From contig CAMOIE010000001.1 of the NCBI GenBank assembly GCA_946615905.1, positions 196,215-260,214 on the forward strand: a DNA stretch of 64,000 nt. Direction: 5' to 3'. Under the pieces are notes generated by a model that saw only the letters and a list, made by a program, of their open reading frames with translations, did not search any database and was not told the origin of the DNA. How positions within the stretch are numbered: position 1 is the first letter of the stretch; the number at the start of each line of letters is the position of its first letter. Source of the DNA: an uncultured Treponema sp. Its GTDB lineage: Bacteria; Spirochaetota; Spirochaetia; Treponematales; Treponemataceae. The position numbers and the translations under genes were made by a program. Below, one piece after another: positions 16,665-26,361 of the stretch.

Positions 16665-18103
16665 AAAGTCCCCCTGAAAGTGTTTCCGTTCAATGAGTCA
16701 AAGTGAACGGTGACGAATTTGCCGATTAAGTCCTCTCCGCCCTCGAATGCGATTCTCTCGTCACGGTAGGTTTTTGCGAGAACTTCGTTTTTGTTGTCGC
16801 GGCTTGTCCGTTCAACGAGAACTTTTTCTGTCGCGCCGACGTGCTTTGCCATTTCCTCTTTTGTGATTTCAAGCTGCAAGTCGATTACTTTTTGAAGTCG
16901 GGCTTTTTTTTCATTGATTGGAATCTGCCCTGCCATGCTTGCGGCCGGGGTTCCCTCACGGGGGTTGAAGTAATACATAAATGAAGACTCAAAGCGGACT
17001 TTTTTCATCAAATCCAAAAGTTCTTCAAGGTCTTCGTCTGTCTCGCCGGGGAAGCCCACCATGACATCAGTTGTAAAAGAGGCGTTCGGGATTTTTGCGC
17101 GGATTTTTTCTGCCAGACCGAGGAAGTAGTCCTTTGTGTAGTGGCGGTTCATGGCCTTCAAAATTTTGTCGCTTCCGTGCTGGACTGCCAGGTGAACGGC
17201 ATTGCAAAGCTCGGGATTTTTTGCGATTACATCGATTAATTCGTCAGAAAGGTCTTTCGGGTGTGAGGAGTCAAAACGAACCCACTCAATCGGGGATTTT
17301 GTCTCGCGCAAGTGGTCTGCGACAATCTGCAAAAGTTCTGGGAATGAGATGATTTTGCCACCGTCTTTTGCGTCCGGGGAATCTTTTGTCGGCTTTCCGT
17401 GGTATGAGTTGACGTTTTGGCCGAGAAGCATGATTTCTTTTACATCGCGTTTTGAAAGCTCGTCGATTTCTGCAAGAATCTGGTCGACCGGACGGGAAAC
17501 TTCTCGGCCGCGCAAATACGGAACTATGCAGTATGTGCAGAAGTTGTTGCAGCCGTTCATAATCGGAACGAATGTTGAGAAAGCCCCCTGCTCGGCGGAA
17601 ATCGGCGCAAATGAGTAAACCGGGTCTTCCGTGAGGATTCCATCGCGAATCTGCCCCTTCTTTTCTGTGTGGCTGACTCCAAAATCGTCCTCAATCTCAT
17701 CGATTAAGTCTTCCAAGTGGCCTTTTGCGTAGGTTCCGATAAGATAGTCAACTACCGGCCATTCCCGCTTGAGATTTTTTTGCAGGCGCTCGGCCATGCA
17801 GCCCATCACAGCCACCTTGATTGGCTTGGGACCGTCTTTTACGTAGGCGGCGGCAAGGTCGAGGGATTTGTTTTTTGCATCCGGGCGGCACTCGCGGACA
17901 GCTTTAAGGCCTGAATACCAGCCGAGTCGGCCGAAAATGCGGTTTTCCGCAGTGGCTCGGATTGAGCAGGTGTTGATTATCACAAGGTCTGTTGTCTCAG
18001 CGTTTTCCGCGCGGGTCCAGCCGCGTTTGAGTAAAGTCTGTTCTGCTGCCGCGGACTCAGCGATATTCATCTGGCAGCCGTAAGTTTCAAAAAAATATGT
18101 CAT
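16655..18103 (-). CDS. miaB: tRNA-2-methylthio-N6-dimethylallyladenosine synthase
   Basis: 482 residues. N-terminal methylthiotransferase domain with three cluster cysteines (Cys10 in YGCQMN, Cys46 in NTCSIR, Cys102 in GCMAER), radical-SAM triad CNNFCTYC (Cys185, 189, 192), and a C-terminal TRAM domain. It adds the 2-methylthio group to i6A37 of tRNAs. An insertion of about 25 residues at 66-92 makes it slightly longer than the E. coli protein. In an operon folD, LEA lipoprotein, miaB, lapA-like; the AAGGA ribosome binding site is rather far (12 bases) from the ATG. Confidence 0.94.
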   Translation of the reverse strand: MTYFFETYGCQMNIAESAAAEQTLLKRGWTRAENAETTDLVIINTCSIRATAENRIFGRLGWYSGLKAVRECRPDAKNKSLDLAAAYVKDGPKPIKVAVMGCMAERLQKNLKREWPVVDYLIGTYAKGHLEDLIDEIEDDFGVSHTEKKGQIRDGILTEDPVYSFAPISAEQGAFSTFVPIMNGCNNFCTYCIVPYLRGREVSRPVDQILAEIDELSKRDVKEIMLLGQNVNSYHGKPTKDSPDAKDGGKIISFPELLQIVADHLRETKSPIEWVRFDSSHPKDLSDELIDVIAKNPELCNAVHLAVQHGSDKILKAMNRHYTKDYFLGLAEKIRAKIPNASFTTDVMVGFPGETDEDLEELLDLMKKVRFESSFMYYFNPREGTPAASMAGQIPINEKKARLQKVIDLQLEITKEEMAKHVGATEKVLVERTSRDNKNEVLAKTYRDERIAFEGGEDLIGKFVTVHFDSLNGNTFRGTLCR

Positions 18104-18126
18104 ATAATAAAAAAATCCTTATATCC

Positions 18127-19101
18127 TTATTTGATAGATTTTAACGGTATTTCCTTGCTGTAGGCTAGTGGCAAGTTGGGAGCGTAGTTCAGCTCTGTGA
18201 AAGAAAGGCCTGAATCCAGGACAAATTTTGGGTTCTCGCCGGATTTGGTCAAAAGCTGGACGATAAAGCCAGCAGCGTTGGCGGTGTTCAGAGTTGCGGC
18301 CATAGGGATTGTGCCGGAAGCCGATGTTATTGAGTTGGAGCCGACCGGATTTACATTCGCCAATGCGCCTTTTGAGTTGTTGAGGGAGCAGGAATTCACG
18401 AGGAATTTCCACGGTGCGCCGCCGGCATTCGCGACGTTCAGGTTGAATTTAAGTCCCATGTTCAGATTTATCTTGGCCAGGTCTGTCTCTGAGATTGACT
18501 TTCCGGCGATTACTGCCGCAGCAAGAGATGCCGCTTTGATTACATTGAAGCCTGAGTTCTGGAATGCTGTTTTTAATGATTCCAGAGTTGGGCGTTCAAC
18601 TGTCACGTCGGAAATTGAGAAAGACGGCTTGAAAACCGGAACGGAAAATTCTTTTGTAAATGGCAGGGAAAGGGAGCCGAGGGAAAGCTTGCTCAAGTCC
18701 AATGACGCGGAGCCTTTGAGGGTGAAGGGCAGGGAGGTCTTGCCGGAAGTTGACTTTGCGTAATTTAAGATTGTGTCGTATGGAACTTTGAAAGTGAAAG
18801 AGTTTGTCTTTGAACCCAGTGACGCAACGGAGACCCCGTTTGAGGATTTTAGCGAGGTGAAAGTTTTTGACTCGTAGATTACATCGGCGGCAACTTCTTG
18901 GATTGAAAATGCGACCGGGTAGGGGTTTGTAATCGTGTAGTCTGATTTGAAAGTGATTCCCTCCAAGTCGATTGATTCGATTGCCATTGACTTGAGGGCG
19001 ATTGTCGGAGACCCGATTGCTTTTTTTACGTCGGAAAGCGAGCAGGCGAAAAGGAATAGCAAAAGTAAAACTGACGCTGAGAATGTCAAAATCTTTTTCA
19101 T
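18127..19101 (-). CDS. LEA type 2 (WHy-domain) lipoprotein
   Basis: 324 residues. Lipoprotein signal peptide with lipobox FLFAC (Cys20). The mature protein has late-embryogenesis-abundant type 2 features: IESIDLEGITFKSDYTITNP YPVAF and a second similar segment (LKFNLNVANAGGAPWKFLVN), i.e. two WHy-like beta domains, rich in Ser and Ala. Such proteins are found in outer envelopes of many bacteria, with no firm function. Sits 20 bases after folD with a strong GAGGAG ribosome binding site and 23 bases before miaB. Confidence 0.75.
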   Translation of the reverse strand: MKKILTFSASVLLLLFLFACSLSDVKKAIGSPTIALKSMAIESIDLEGITFKSDYTITNPYPVAFSIQEVAADVIYESKTFTSLKSSNGVSVASLGSKTNSFTFKVPYDTILNYAKSTSGKTSLPFTLKGSASLDLSKLSLGSLSLPFTKEFSVPVFKPSFSISDVTVERPTLESLKTAFQNSGFNVIKAASLAAAVIAGKSISETDLAKINLNMGLKFNLNVANAGGAPWKFLVNSCSLNNSKGALANVNPVGSNSITSASGTIPMAATLNTANAAGFIVQLLTKSGENPKFVLDSGLSFTELNYAPNLPLAYSKEIPLKSIK

Positions 19102-19120
19102 AGAATAAATCTCCTCTTCT

Positions 19121-19996
19121 TTACTTGACCATCGTCTCCGCAGCTTCGAGCGTGTTGTACATGAGCATTGCGATTGTCATGGGGCCGACTCCCTTTGGAA
19201 CCGGAGTGATGCAGGAGGCGACTTCTTTTACAGCCTCAAAGTCAACGTCTCCCTCAAGGTGGAAACCTGATTTTTTGCTGGGGTCGGGGATTCTGTTTAC
19301 ACCGACATCGATTACGGCTGCACCTGGTTTTACCATATCAGCGGTAACTGTTTTTGGATGACCTACGGCGGCAATCAAAATGTCAGCCTGACGGGTGATC
19401 TCTTTAAGATTTTTTGTGCCTGTGTGGCATATTGTGACTGTAGAATTGTACTCACGGCGGAGCATGAGCATTGCGACCGGTTTTCCTACGATGTTTGACC
19501 GTCCGATTACGACAACGTGGGCCCCGTTCATGTTGACTTTCATTTTTTCGAGGAGGACGAGAATCCCGTGGGGTGTGCAGGGCAAAAATCCCTTGCGGCC
19601 AATCATCAGGTTGCCGACGGAAACCGGGTGGAAGCCGTCAACGTCCTTTGCCGGGGAAATCGCCATGATGACCTTGTTTTCATCGATGTGCTTTGGGAGG
19701 GGCAACTGAACCAAAATGCCGTGGACTGTATCGTCCTTGTTGAGCTTGTCAATCAGGGCGAGAAGTTCTTCTTCAGTGGTTGACTCCGGCAGGACTTCTG
19801 ACCGGTCTGTCATTCCAGCTTCTGCGAGGGCCTTGCGTTTACCTGTGACGTAGCTTACTGACGCAGGATTTTCTCCAACAAGGATTACCGCCAGACAGGG
19901 CTGGATTCCCTTTTCTTTTAGAGCCGCGACTTTTTCCGCAACTCCGGCCTTGACTTCTTCCGCAATTGCCTTTCCGTCGATGATGACTGCCGACAT
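19121..19996 (-). CDS. folD: bifunctional methylenetetrahydrofolate dehydrogenase / cyclohydrolase
   Basis: 291 residues from the ATG at 19996, chosen over an ATG 21 bases upstream because GAGAGGTG lies seven bases before it and because FolD proteins start near this point ([15 protein letters not shown]). Signatures: [13 protein letters not shown] with the catalytic Lys, [28 protein letters not shown] and the closing [15 protein letters not shown]. It interconverts 5,10-methylene-, methenyl- and 10-formyl-tetrahydrofolate. First gene of the four-gene minus-strand operon. Confidence 0.95.
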   Translation of the reverse strand: MSAVIIDGKAIAEEVKAGVAEKVAALKEKGIQPCLAVILVGENPASVSYVTGKRKALAEAGMTDRSEVLPESTTEEELLALIDKLNKDDTVHGILVQLPLPKHIDENKVIMAISPAKDVDGFHPVSVGNLMIGRKGFLPCTPHGILVLLEKMKVNMNGAHVVVIGRSNIVGKPVAMLMLRREYNSTVTICHTGTKNLKEITRQADILIAAVGHPKTVTADMVKPGAAVIDVGVNRIPDPSKKSGFHLEGDVDFEAVKEVASCITPVPKGVGPMTIAMLMYNTLEAAETMVK

Positions 19997-20100
19997 TTTG
20001 CACCTCTCTGTAACCAATTTCTCTTTAGGCAGTTATTATATTGAATTTAACAAGTAAAAACTATATATTTTCACTATTTAATAGTTAACAATGAGGATTT

Positions 20101-20718
20101 ATGAAACGACTTGCGGCGCTTTTCTGCGTTTTTTTTATCGCTTTGCCATTTTTTGCACAGGAAATAGATAACCCTGACGATGATGAAGATTCTACCGAAG
20201 AAATCGAAAAAACTTATTCCATGAATGAACCAGGCGACCAGTATATCCGCATTTCTTTGCTTGCAACGGCTCCCCTTAACTTTGGCGGTACATTTCCCCT
20301 TTATCGTGACGGTTCTATGAGTTTAGGCGGTCATGGTTCATTGGGCTACCACCGCTTTTTGACTTCATGGTTTGCAATCGGCGGTGACGTAAACTTTGGA
20401 TACAATCCTACAATCGGCGAAAATATTTTTACTTATGTCCCACTTGTTGGAAACATTACGATTCAGCCGACCATCAGCCGCTTTGAATTCCCGCTGACTT
20501 TGGGGGCAGGAATTGCGATGGAAACTTACTTGAACCGCACTTATTTTCCTGGCTTTGTAGCAAAGGGCGACTTTGGAATTTACTACCGCGTTTCCCCAAG
20601 TTGGTCCTTCGGCTTGGATTCCTCCTTTGTCTACATGCCGCAATGGTACAGCGATTCACAGTACAATGATTATGGAATTTTTGCTTCCGCCGGAATTTCA
20701 GCCAGGTACCACTTCTAA
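20101..20718 (+). CDS. small outer-membrane beta-barrel protein
   Basis: 205 residues. Signal peptide (MKRLAALFCVFFIALPFFAQ), a short acidic segment (NPDDDEDSTEEIEK), then alternating hydrophobic strands rich in Gly, Tyr and Phe, ending in SARYHF; a terminal Phe on a last strand is the BAM recognition signal. The size suggests an eight-stranded barrel of the OmpW/OmpA-like class. Function unknown. Followed after 17 bases by a lipoprotein gene, probably co-transcribed. Ribosome binding site GAGG. Confidence 0.75.
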   Translation: MKRLAALFCVFFIALPFFAQEIDNPDDDEDSTEEIEKTYSMNEPGDQYIRISLLATAPLNFGGTFPLYRDGSMSLGGHGSLGYHRFLTSWFAIGGDVNFGYNPTIGENIFTYVPLVGNITIQPTISRFEFPLTLGAGIAMETYLNRTYFPGFVAKGDFGIYYRVSPSWSFGLDSSFVYMPQWYSDSQYNDYGIFASAGISARYHF

Positions 20719-20735
20719 TCATGAGGAAAAAGAAT

Positions 20736-21839
20736 ATGAGCATAAGAAAAATCTTGATTTCAGCCCTGCTTGCCGCAAGCGCATTTTCCTTTTTGTCCTG
20801 CGATGGAGTAATTTTTGCAGAAATCCGTGACGAAGTAGAGCTTGAAGAGGCGACAATCGAAGGCGACATCAATTCGATCGTGCGTTTTAAGTCCGGCTCC
20901 AATGAATATTTGTTTTTGGACAACAGCGGGATTTACAGAAAGGATGTTACAAACGGTTCCACCGGTTCTACAGACTCTTCTGGTTCTTGGATTGAAGTTA
21001 GCCGTCCTAGCGACTATGTTGCAAAAGTTGCAGCCGATACTAATTATGTTTACGCTCTTTCCGCCAACATGGAAGAGGACGAAGACGAAGGCGAAAACTA
21101 TCCTGAGTCGGTAGGCGTTTATTATTCAAGCGACCTGGGTGTGACTTGGACAGCCGTTACAGGTCTCGTAAATCTTTCTGTCAATGATGAGGTTTTAAAC
21201 GCCCTCTTCTGCACAAATGCACCGAAAGCAGCCAACAGAAAGGCTTATTTTAATCATGCCGGCACTGTTTACCAGCTGGACGGGGGAACTGCCACTAAAC
21301 TGACAACTGGTTCTGCTGACGTTGCGACAACCCCGCTGACCACTTCTATTTCTTGTGCTTATTTTAGCGGTGACGTTTATTTTTCATCCGGCTGGGCTAT
21401 GACAACCAACGAGACTTTTGACGATGATGCCACTTATATGTACAGAACTTCTTCTTCGAACGTTTACTTTACGAGCGATGGTTCTTCTTGGTCCGGCTAC
21501 GATTATGACGATTCCGTTTTGTCATTGGCCGTTACAAAGGACTACATGTTGCTTGGAACAGACTCCGGCATTGCCCGCGTAAAACTTACGAACGGCGTAA
21601 TGGCAAACGAAACAACAAGTTTTGACACGAACGCGTCTTCCGCCCTTTCTTCTTACTACAAGATTTGGGCCGTGCTTGCGGTCAACCCTGCTAAGAACGA
21701 AATTTCCGGGGTTGAAAACGGAACCGACATTTACGCCTCAACGACTTTTACAGGTTCTACTTCCAGCACATCAGCCACTTTTGAAAGTATCGGACTTTGG
21801 TCATATTACCCGACCCGTGACGAATGGAACCGCGAATAG
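20736..21839 (+). CDS. putative lipoprotein, beta-rich
   Basis: 367 residues from ATG 20736, chosen because GAGGA lies eight bases before it; a start at 20721 is also possible. Signal peptide with lipobox FSFLSC. The mature part is Ser/Thr/Tyr-rich with repeated short strands of the type found in beta-propeller proteins (YVYALS, GVYYSSDLGVTWTAV, YFTSDGSSWSGY, and similar SSDxGxTW motifs that resemble BNR/sialidase Asp-boxes). This suggests a propeller-like surface lipoprotein, which is inference. It follows the small barrel gene directly. Confidence 0.7.
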   Translation: MSIRKILISALLAASAFSFLSCDGVIFAEIRDEVELEEATIEGDINSIVRFKSGSNEYLFLDNSGIYRKDVTNGSTGSTDSSGSWIEVSRPSDYVAKVAADTNYVYALSANMEEDEDEGENYPESVGVYYSSDLGVTWTAVTGLVNLSVNDEVLNALFCTNAPKAANRKAYFNHAGTVYQLDGGTATKLTTGSADVATTPLTTSISCAYFSGDVYFSSGWAMTTNETFDDDATYMYRTSSSNVYFTSDGSSWSGYDYDDSVLSLAVTKDYMLLGTDSGIARVKLTNGVMANETTSFDTNASSALSSYYKIWAVLAVNPAKNEISGVENGTDIYASTTFTGSTSSTSATFESIGLWSYYPTRDEWNRE

Positions 21840-21869
21840 TAGGATTTTAATCAAAAATTAATAGTTTAT

Positions 21870-21966
21870 GGGCGGCTGGCATTCTGCCACCGGGCTTTGC
21901 GGGGCTTTCCCTCACGGCCGGTGCTGCCGCACCCGCTTCATCGCGGCCCCTCCAATCCCTGCCGCA
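21870..21966 (+). repeat. GC-rich dispersed intergenic repeat, copy A
   Basis: Non-coding, much more GC-rich than its surroundings. Shares with the copy at 34196-34320 the blocks GGGCTTT-CGGGGCT, CGGTGCTG-CGCAC, GCTTC and CCCCTCCAATCCCT in the same order. Lies between a lipoprotein gene and rarA; its end merges into the rarA promoter. Confidence 0.75.
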
Positions 21967-21996
21967 TTTTCAATCTTTGTAAAGTTGTGCTAAAAT
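21967..21996 (+). promoter_or_regulatory. leaderless-type promoter of rarA
   Basis: TTTTCA (21967-21972), 18-bp spacer, TAAAAT (21991-21996), then six bases to the ATG at 22003. The -35 is weak and lies at the edge of the GC-rich repeat. No Shine-Dalgarno. Confidence 0.5.
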
Positions 21997-22002
21997 AAAT
22001 TT

Positions 22003-24489
22003 ATGCCAGAATTGTTTGACACAGTGAGAATGCAGCGGGAGCCTCTTGCGGCCAGAATGAGGCCTCGTAACCTCGATGAATATATCGGTCAAGACCACAT
22101 TGTAGGCAAAGGCCGCTTGCTCCGCCGTGCTATTGCCGCAGACCAGCTTTCCTCCGTGATTTTTTACGGGCCGCCTGGTTCCGGCAAAACGACCCTCGCC
22201 CGCGTAATTGCAAATCACACAAAGTCAAATTTTATCACTCTTAACGCAGTTCTTTCCGGCATCGCAGAAATCCGGGGGGCAATCAAGCAGGCCGAGGAAT
22301 ATTTTAAATTGTATTCCCGCCGGACGATTCTTTTTGTCGATGAGGTTCACCGCTGGAACAAGGCCCAGCAGGACGCCCTTCTTCCATGGGTTGAGAACGG
22401 CACGGTCATTTTAATCGGCGCGACGACAGAAAATCCCTTTTTTGAGGTGAACAAGGCACTTGTTTCCCGCTCCCGCGTCTTTCAGCTAAAACCCCTCACA
22501 AAAGAAGACTTGCTCAAGGCCGCCAATCAGGCTTTGGCCGACACCGAGCGGGGCTACGGACGCTGGCACGTTGAATTTGAAAAAGGTGCGCTTGAGCATC
22601 TTGTGGACACTGCCAACGGTGATGCCCGCTCGCTTTTGAACGCCTTGGAGCTTGCGGTGGAGACGACTCCCGAACGCTGGGAGCCTAACTCAAATCCGCC
22701 AGTTCCCGCTCCCGGCTCCACGATTTACATTTCCCGCGACACAGCTGAGGAGTCAATCCAAAAGAAAGTCGTTTTATATGACCGTGACGGTGACTATCAT
22801 TACGACATAATCTCAGCCTTTATAAAATCTCTGCGCGGTCGTGACCCTGATGCCGCCATGTACTGGCTTGCCCGCATGGTTCGTGCCGGAGAAGACCCGG
22901 ACTTTATCTTTCGCCGAATGCTTATTTCCGCCTGCGAGGACACGGGACTGGCCGACCCTTACGCGATTTCTGTAGTGACTTCCTGTGCCGAAGCCTTTGA
23001 CCGTGTTGGCCTGCCGGAAGGCCGCTATCATTTGGCTCATGCCGCCCTTTATCTTGCGACCGCTCCAAAGTCAAATTCTTCGATGGCTTTTTTTGACGCT
23101 CTTTCATCTGTCGAAAAAGAAGACGCTGACGTTCCCAACCATCTTAAGGACGCTAACCGGGATTCAGAGGGCTTCGGCCACGGGGCAGGCTACTTGTATC
23201 CCCACGCTTACCGCGACCACTGGGTTGCCCAGCAGTATCTTCCTGACGCTTTGGTCGGTCGGGTTTTCTACAATCCTTCAAGTCAGGGCTACGAGGCAAA
23301 AATCCGCGAGGATGTTTTGAGCCGGCGGGAACTTCAAATTTCTGCGATTCTTGAAAATACGTCACCTTCTTATGACGGACACACTCCGATGGCGGAGGGC
23401 GAATCAGCTGTGACGGGTTCCCGCAACTACATGGGCAATGAAGGCAAAGACTGGCGGAAAAAGTCAGAATTCGGTGCAAGCCCCTTGAGCCAGTGGTGGA
23501 TAAACGCTCATTTTAAGGGAAGCTCCAAGTCAGCTGCGGAAAATCTGACTTTCAGCCCCAAAGACGACCGCAAGGAATCCGCATTGGACAAAGCCGACAA
23601 GTCTTGGAGAAGCCGCTTGGATTCTAACAGGGCGGAAGTTCTTTTGAGCATCCGTCAGGCAATGGTCAATTTGGGTGACTTGAGCCGCCATGACCGCTCT
23701 TTAATCTGGAACTGTGACGACGGACTTTTGCTTTGGGAAGTCGCCCGCAAAACTCCTGAGGGAGTCACATGCGGGGTCTGCCGGTCGGCAAAAGGAAAGG
23801 AGATAATCGAGCAGTACGGGCGGACTTTGGGAGATTTGGACAAGCCAATGTTGCTTTTGCGTCCGCAGGGACCGGAATCCTTCCTTCACCCGGAGGATTT
23901 TTTGGACGTTCTCAACACTTTCGGCTACAAGGGGACCATATTTGATAAAGTGTTTTTCCGCGACCCCTTTGCAAGCCGGGAAGCGGTTTCTGCCCTTGTA
24001 AAGGCTTTTTCCGCAGCGGTTACTGCGAGTGAAAATCCTCTTGCTGAAGGCTGGAAACTCGTGATTTCCCAGAGAATTCCTGCAAAGGGACAGAAAATTT
24101 CCGATTTGATTACGGGGCAAATCGTAAAGGAAACGGCTGACACGGAGCTTTCTTCGATTTTGGGAAAAATGAAAGAGGCTGACAATGAATTTTTTACAGA
24201 TAAGGAAAATCCTCTGTTTAATTGGGACGGCTCTTTTATCGAAAATGAATTTAAAAAAGCTGGCTTTAGCGTGACCTGGGCTGGCAAAATTTTGGAAGAA
24301 AAGCGCAGAATCACTCCTCCGGAAATTTCCCGTTGGTTTGACGCGGGAACTTCCGCTTACGGCTCTTATTTGGCCGAAAAAGTCGGTGGGGAAGCTGTCA
24401 AAAAGATTGCGAACCTGCTGAACGTTGCCGCCGGCCGCCAGATTTTCAACTGGCAGAGCGAAATTGCGCTTTTTACGGTTGGCAGATAA
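22003..24489 (+). CDS. rarA: RarA/MgsA-type AAA ATPase fused to a C-terminal methyltransferase-like domain
   Basis: 828 residues; RarA alone is about 430-450. Residues 1-440 are a complete Rar[18 protein letters not shown], Walker [10 protein letters not shown] (56-64), Walker [13 protein letters not shown], sensor 1 [13 protein letters not shown], arginine-finger region, and the helical C-terminal part ending [11 protein letters not shown]. RarA acts at stalled replication forks with SSB. The next 390 residues are extra. From about 565 they show a Rossmann-like series ([44 protein letters not shown]) that resembles a SAM methyltransferase without a clear catalytic motif. Spirochaete RarA fusions of this kind are known as RarA/unknown-domain proteins. 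Confidence 0.88.
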   Translation: MPELFDTVRMQREPLAARMRPRNLDEYIGQDHIVGKGRLLRRAIAADQLSSVIFYGPPGSGKTTLARVIANHTKSNFITLNAVLSGIAEIRGAIKQAEEYFKLYSRRTILFVDEVHRWNKAQQDALLPWVENGTVILIGATTENPFFEVNKALVSRSRVFQLKPLTKEDLLKAANQALADTERGYGRWHVEFEKGALEHLVDTANGDARSLLNALELAVETTPERWEPNSNPPVPAPGSTIYISRDTAEESIQKKVVLYDRDGDYHYDIISAFIKSLRGRDPDAAMYWLARMVRAGEDPDFIFRRMLISACEDTGLADPYAISVVTSCAEAFDRVGLPEGRYHLAHAALYLATAPKSNSSMAFFDALSSVEKEDADVPNHLKDANRDSEGFGHGAGYLYPHAYRDHWVAQQYLPDALVGRVFYNPSSQGYEAKIREDVLSRRELQISAILENTSPSYDGHTPMAEGESAVTGSRNYMGNEGKDWRKKSEFGASPLSQWWINAHFKGSSKSAAENLTFSPKDDRKESALDKADKSWRSRLDSNRAEVLLSIRQAMVNLGDLSRHDRSLIWNCDDGLLLWEVARKTPEGVTCGVCRSAKGKEIIEQYGRTLGDLDKPMLLLRPQGPESFLHPEDFLDVLNTFGYKGTIFDKVFFRDPFASREAVSALVKAFSAAVTASENPLAEGWKLVISQRIPAKGQKISDLITGQIVKETADTELSSILGKMKEADNEFFTDKENPLFNWDGSFIENEFKKAGFSVTWAGKILEEKRRITPPEISRWFDAGTSAYGSYLAEKVGGEAVKKIANLLNVAAGRQIFNWQSEIALFTVGR

Positions 24490-24649
24490 ACTATAGAAAT
24501 TGGAGATTTAAATCCTCGCTGAGAAAAAATCGCTTGGTATTGGTAATGTATTTTTAAAATTCTGTGATTATTTTTTTAATTTTTGTTACAATGCTTGTTG
24601 TTGCGTCGGTTTTAATGCGATATCAGGCGCACTTCTTAGAGGGAAAAAT

Positions 24650-25495
24650 ATGAAAGCTTTGAAAAAAATTTGTGTCGCTGTTGCAGCCTTGTCTGTAGTC
24701 AGCATTGCCTTTTTGTCTTGTCGCACTGAAGATGATGATTATGAGGTCATCTCTGTAAATTCAAATGGGGCTTCCGTCGATTTTGAGAATGAATCCAAAT
24801 ACGATGTTGAGTATGCCCGTGGCTTTGTTACGACAAATACAAAGCATTACGGTGGAATTTGCAACATGAACATCAATTCCTCAAACCAGAATTCTTCAAT
24901 GGGCTTTATTTTCGGTTTTGGTGACTCTGCTGCCGGTGGTTATGGTTTTGGCATCGTAGGAATCAAGAGTTTTAACGGAATTACATCTTCCGGCAACGGA
25001 TATTACGTTTCTTTGTACAGCGGCGTTACATCTGACAATTTGAGCGGGGATTCTGCGAACTTCGGTGGTACTGAGCATCCTTTAGTTACGACTTGGACTG
25101 AATCAAACACTCGCAACTACCAGATTCAAGTTTATCAGGTAAAAGAAGCTGGAAAACTTGATACAAATGGTGACGGTACGGCTGATGAAACTTCTCTTTC
25201 TGCGGATGATTATCCTGTCGGCTCTTATGTTGTGCGTGTCTATCCGAACAATACAGAGGCGCATGATGCCGGTGCGAGCGCAACAATAAAAGGTTCTGAC
25301 ATTGTGATTAAGCCTACAGATTTCAAAACTTACACAGGCGTAAATAAGACTGGCTACTCACAGGAAAAACTCGGTTACTATGCAATGGTTGCCGAAGGAT
25401 ATAGCCTCAAAGGAAATTGGACTCTTAAGTCAACGTTTGGTGCTGCCGGTACGGAATCTTCTTCTGGTGATATAGGCGACTATCAGCAGTGGTAG
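24650..25495 (+). CDS. putative lipoprotein of unknown function
   Basis: 281 residues. Signal peptide with lipobox AFLSC (Cys24), then an acidic start (RTEDDDYE) and a Gly/Ser/Tyr-rich body of probable beta structure. The segment LDTNGDGTADE resembles an EF-hand-type calcium loop. No family recognised. A GAGGG ribosome binding site precedes ATG 24650, and the gene stands alone between rarA and a bidirectional terminator. Confidence 0.65.
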   Translation: MKALKKICVAVAALSVVSIAFLSCRTEDDDYEVISVNSNGASVDFENESKYDVEYARGFVTTNTKHYGGICNMNINSSNQNSSMGFIFGFGDSAAGGYGFGIVGIKSFNGITSSGNGYYVSLYSGVTSDNLSGDSANFGGTEHPLVTTWTESNTRNYQIQVYQVKEAGKLDTNGDGTADETSLSADDYPVGSYVVRVYPNNTEAHDAGASATIKGSDIVIKPTDFKTYTGVNKTGYSQEKLGYYAMVAEGYSLKGNWTLKSTFGAAGTESSSGDIGDYQQW

Positions 25496-25517
25496 TTCGA
25501 CCTGACTAGAACAAAAA

Positions 25518-25540
25518 AAAGCTCCCGGCGAGGGAGCTTT
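25518..25540. terminator. bidirectional terminator between convergent genes
   Basis: AAAGCTCCC (25518-25526) and GGGAGCTTT (25532-25540) form a perfect stem with a five-base loop, flanked by A- and T-runs. Confidence 0.92.
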
Positions 25541-25557
25541 TTTTGTGTAAAGATTTG

Positions 25558-26361
25558 TTACTTTGCCTTGATTTTCATAAGGTGACAGGCTCCCTCGATG
25601 GTGATTTTGTCTCCAGGGGCGCAGGCAAAAATTTCTTCTGCTTTGAAAGCTTCGTCTGGACTTTTGCCGTTTGCGTCGGTCGAATGGATTTTTCCGCTTC
25701 CCTCAAGGACGTAGACCAGCTGCCAGCCGTCAGCCTTTGAGGCCAAGTATGAATATCCGCCTTGAACCTTCACTTCTTCGAGAGAAAAATACTGACATTC
25801 AAATTCACCGGGGAATTTCTCAATCTTTTTTGCGGGAAGCGATTTCACTGACTCAAGAGCTTTCTCAACGTGAATCTCACGCGGGCGGCCCCAGTCGTAC
25901 AACCTGTAGGTTATGTCGCAGGACTGCTGGACTTCCAGAAGTCTCAAGCCGCCGCCAATTGCGTGGACTGTTCCCGATGGAATGAAAATAAAATCGCCCT
26001 TGTGGACTTCAACTGAATTCAGTGCGGACTCCAGATTTTTATCCTCAATCAAGGCTTTAAGCTCTTCCTTCTTGTAGTCTTTTTTGAGTCCGTAGACCAG
26101 CTTTGCGCCCGGCTTTGCATCGAGAACGTACCAGCATTCGGTTTTTCCGCGTGCGTCAGGACCCTCAAGTTCTACGGCTTTTTTGTCATCCGGGTGGACT
26201 TGGACAGAAAGAGTGTCGTCCGCTTGGATGATTTTTACGAGAAGGGGATAGTCGCCAACGGCCTTGACAAATTCTTTTTGCGGGCCATTGGGGTGTGTCG
26301 AGGCAATCCAAAGCTCATAGCCCCAGACTTTTTCTGATTTTACAGGGTCGAGCTTGAGCAT
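25558..26361 (-). CDS. manA: class I mannose-6-phosphate isomerase
   Basis: 267 residues, a short ManA of the kind common in Firmicutes and spirochaetes. Cupin zinc-site motifs are intact: SVQVHPDD, KTECWYVLD, FIPSGTVHAIGGG and the family signature YRLYDWGRPREIH. It interconverts mannose-6-phosphate and fructose-6-phosphate. Its ATG shares one base with the stop of the upstream nucleotidyltransferase gene (TAATG), so the two are translated together and probably act in one sugar-nucleotide route. Confidence 0.92.
   Translation of the reverse strand: MLKLDPVKSEKVWGYELWIASTHPNGPQKEFVKAVGDYPLLVKIIQADDTLSVQVHPDDKKAVELEGPDARGKTECWYVLDAKPGAKLVYGLKKDYKKEELKALIEDKNLESALNSVEVHKGDFIFIPSGTVHAIGGGLRLLEVQQSCDITYRLYDWGRPREIHVEKALESVKSLPAKKIEKFPGEFECQYFSLEEVKVQGGYSYLASKADGWQLVYVLEGSGKIHSTDANGKSPDEAFKAEEIFACAPGDKITIEGACHLMKIKAK

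Noticed and set aside
19997..20017. Upstream ATG of folD adding seven residues
   Set aside because: The GAGAGGTG ribosome site lies inside it and directs initiation at 19996, which matches the family N-terminus.
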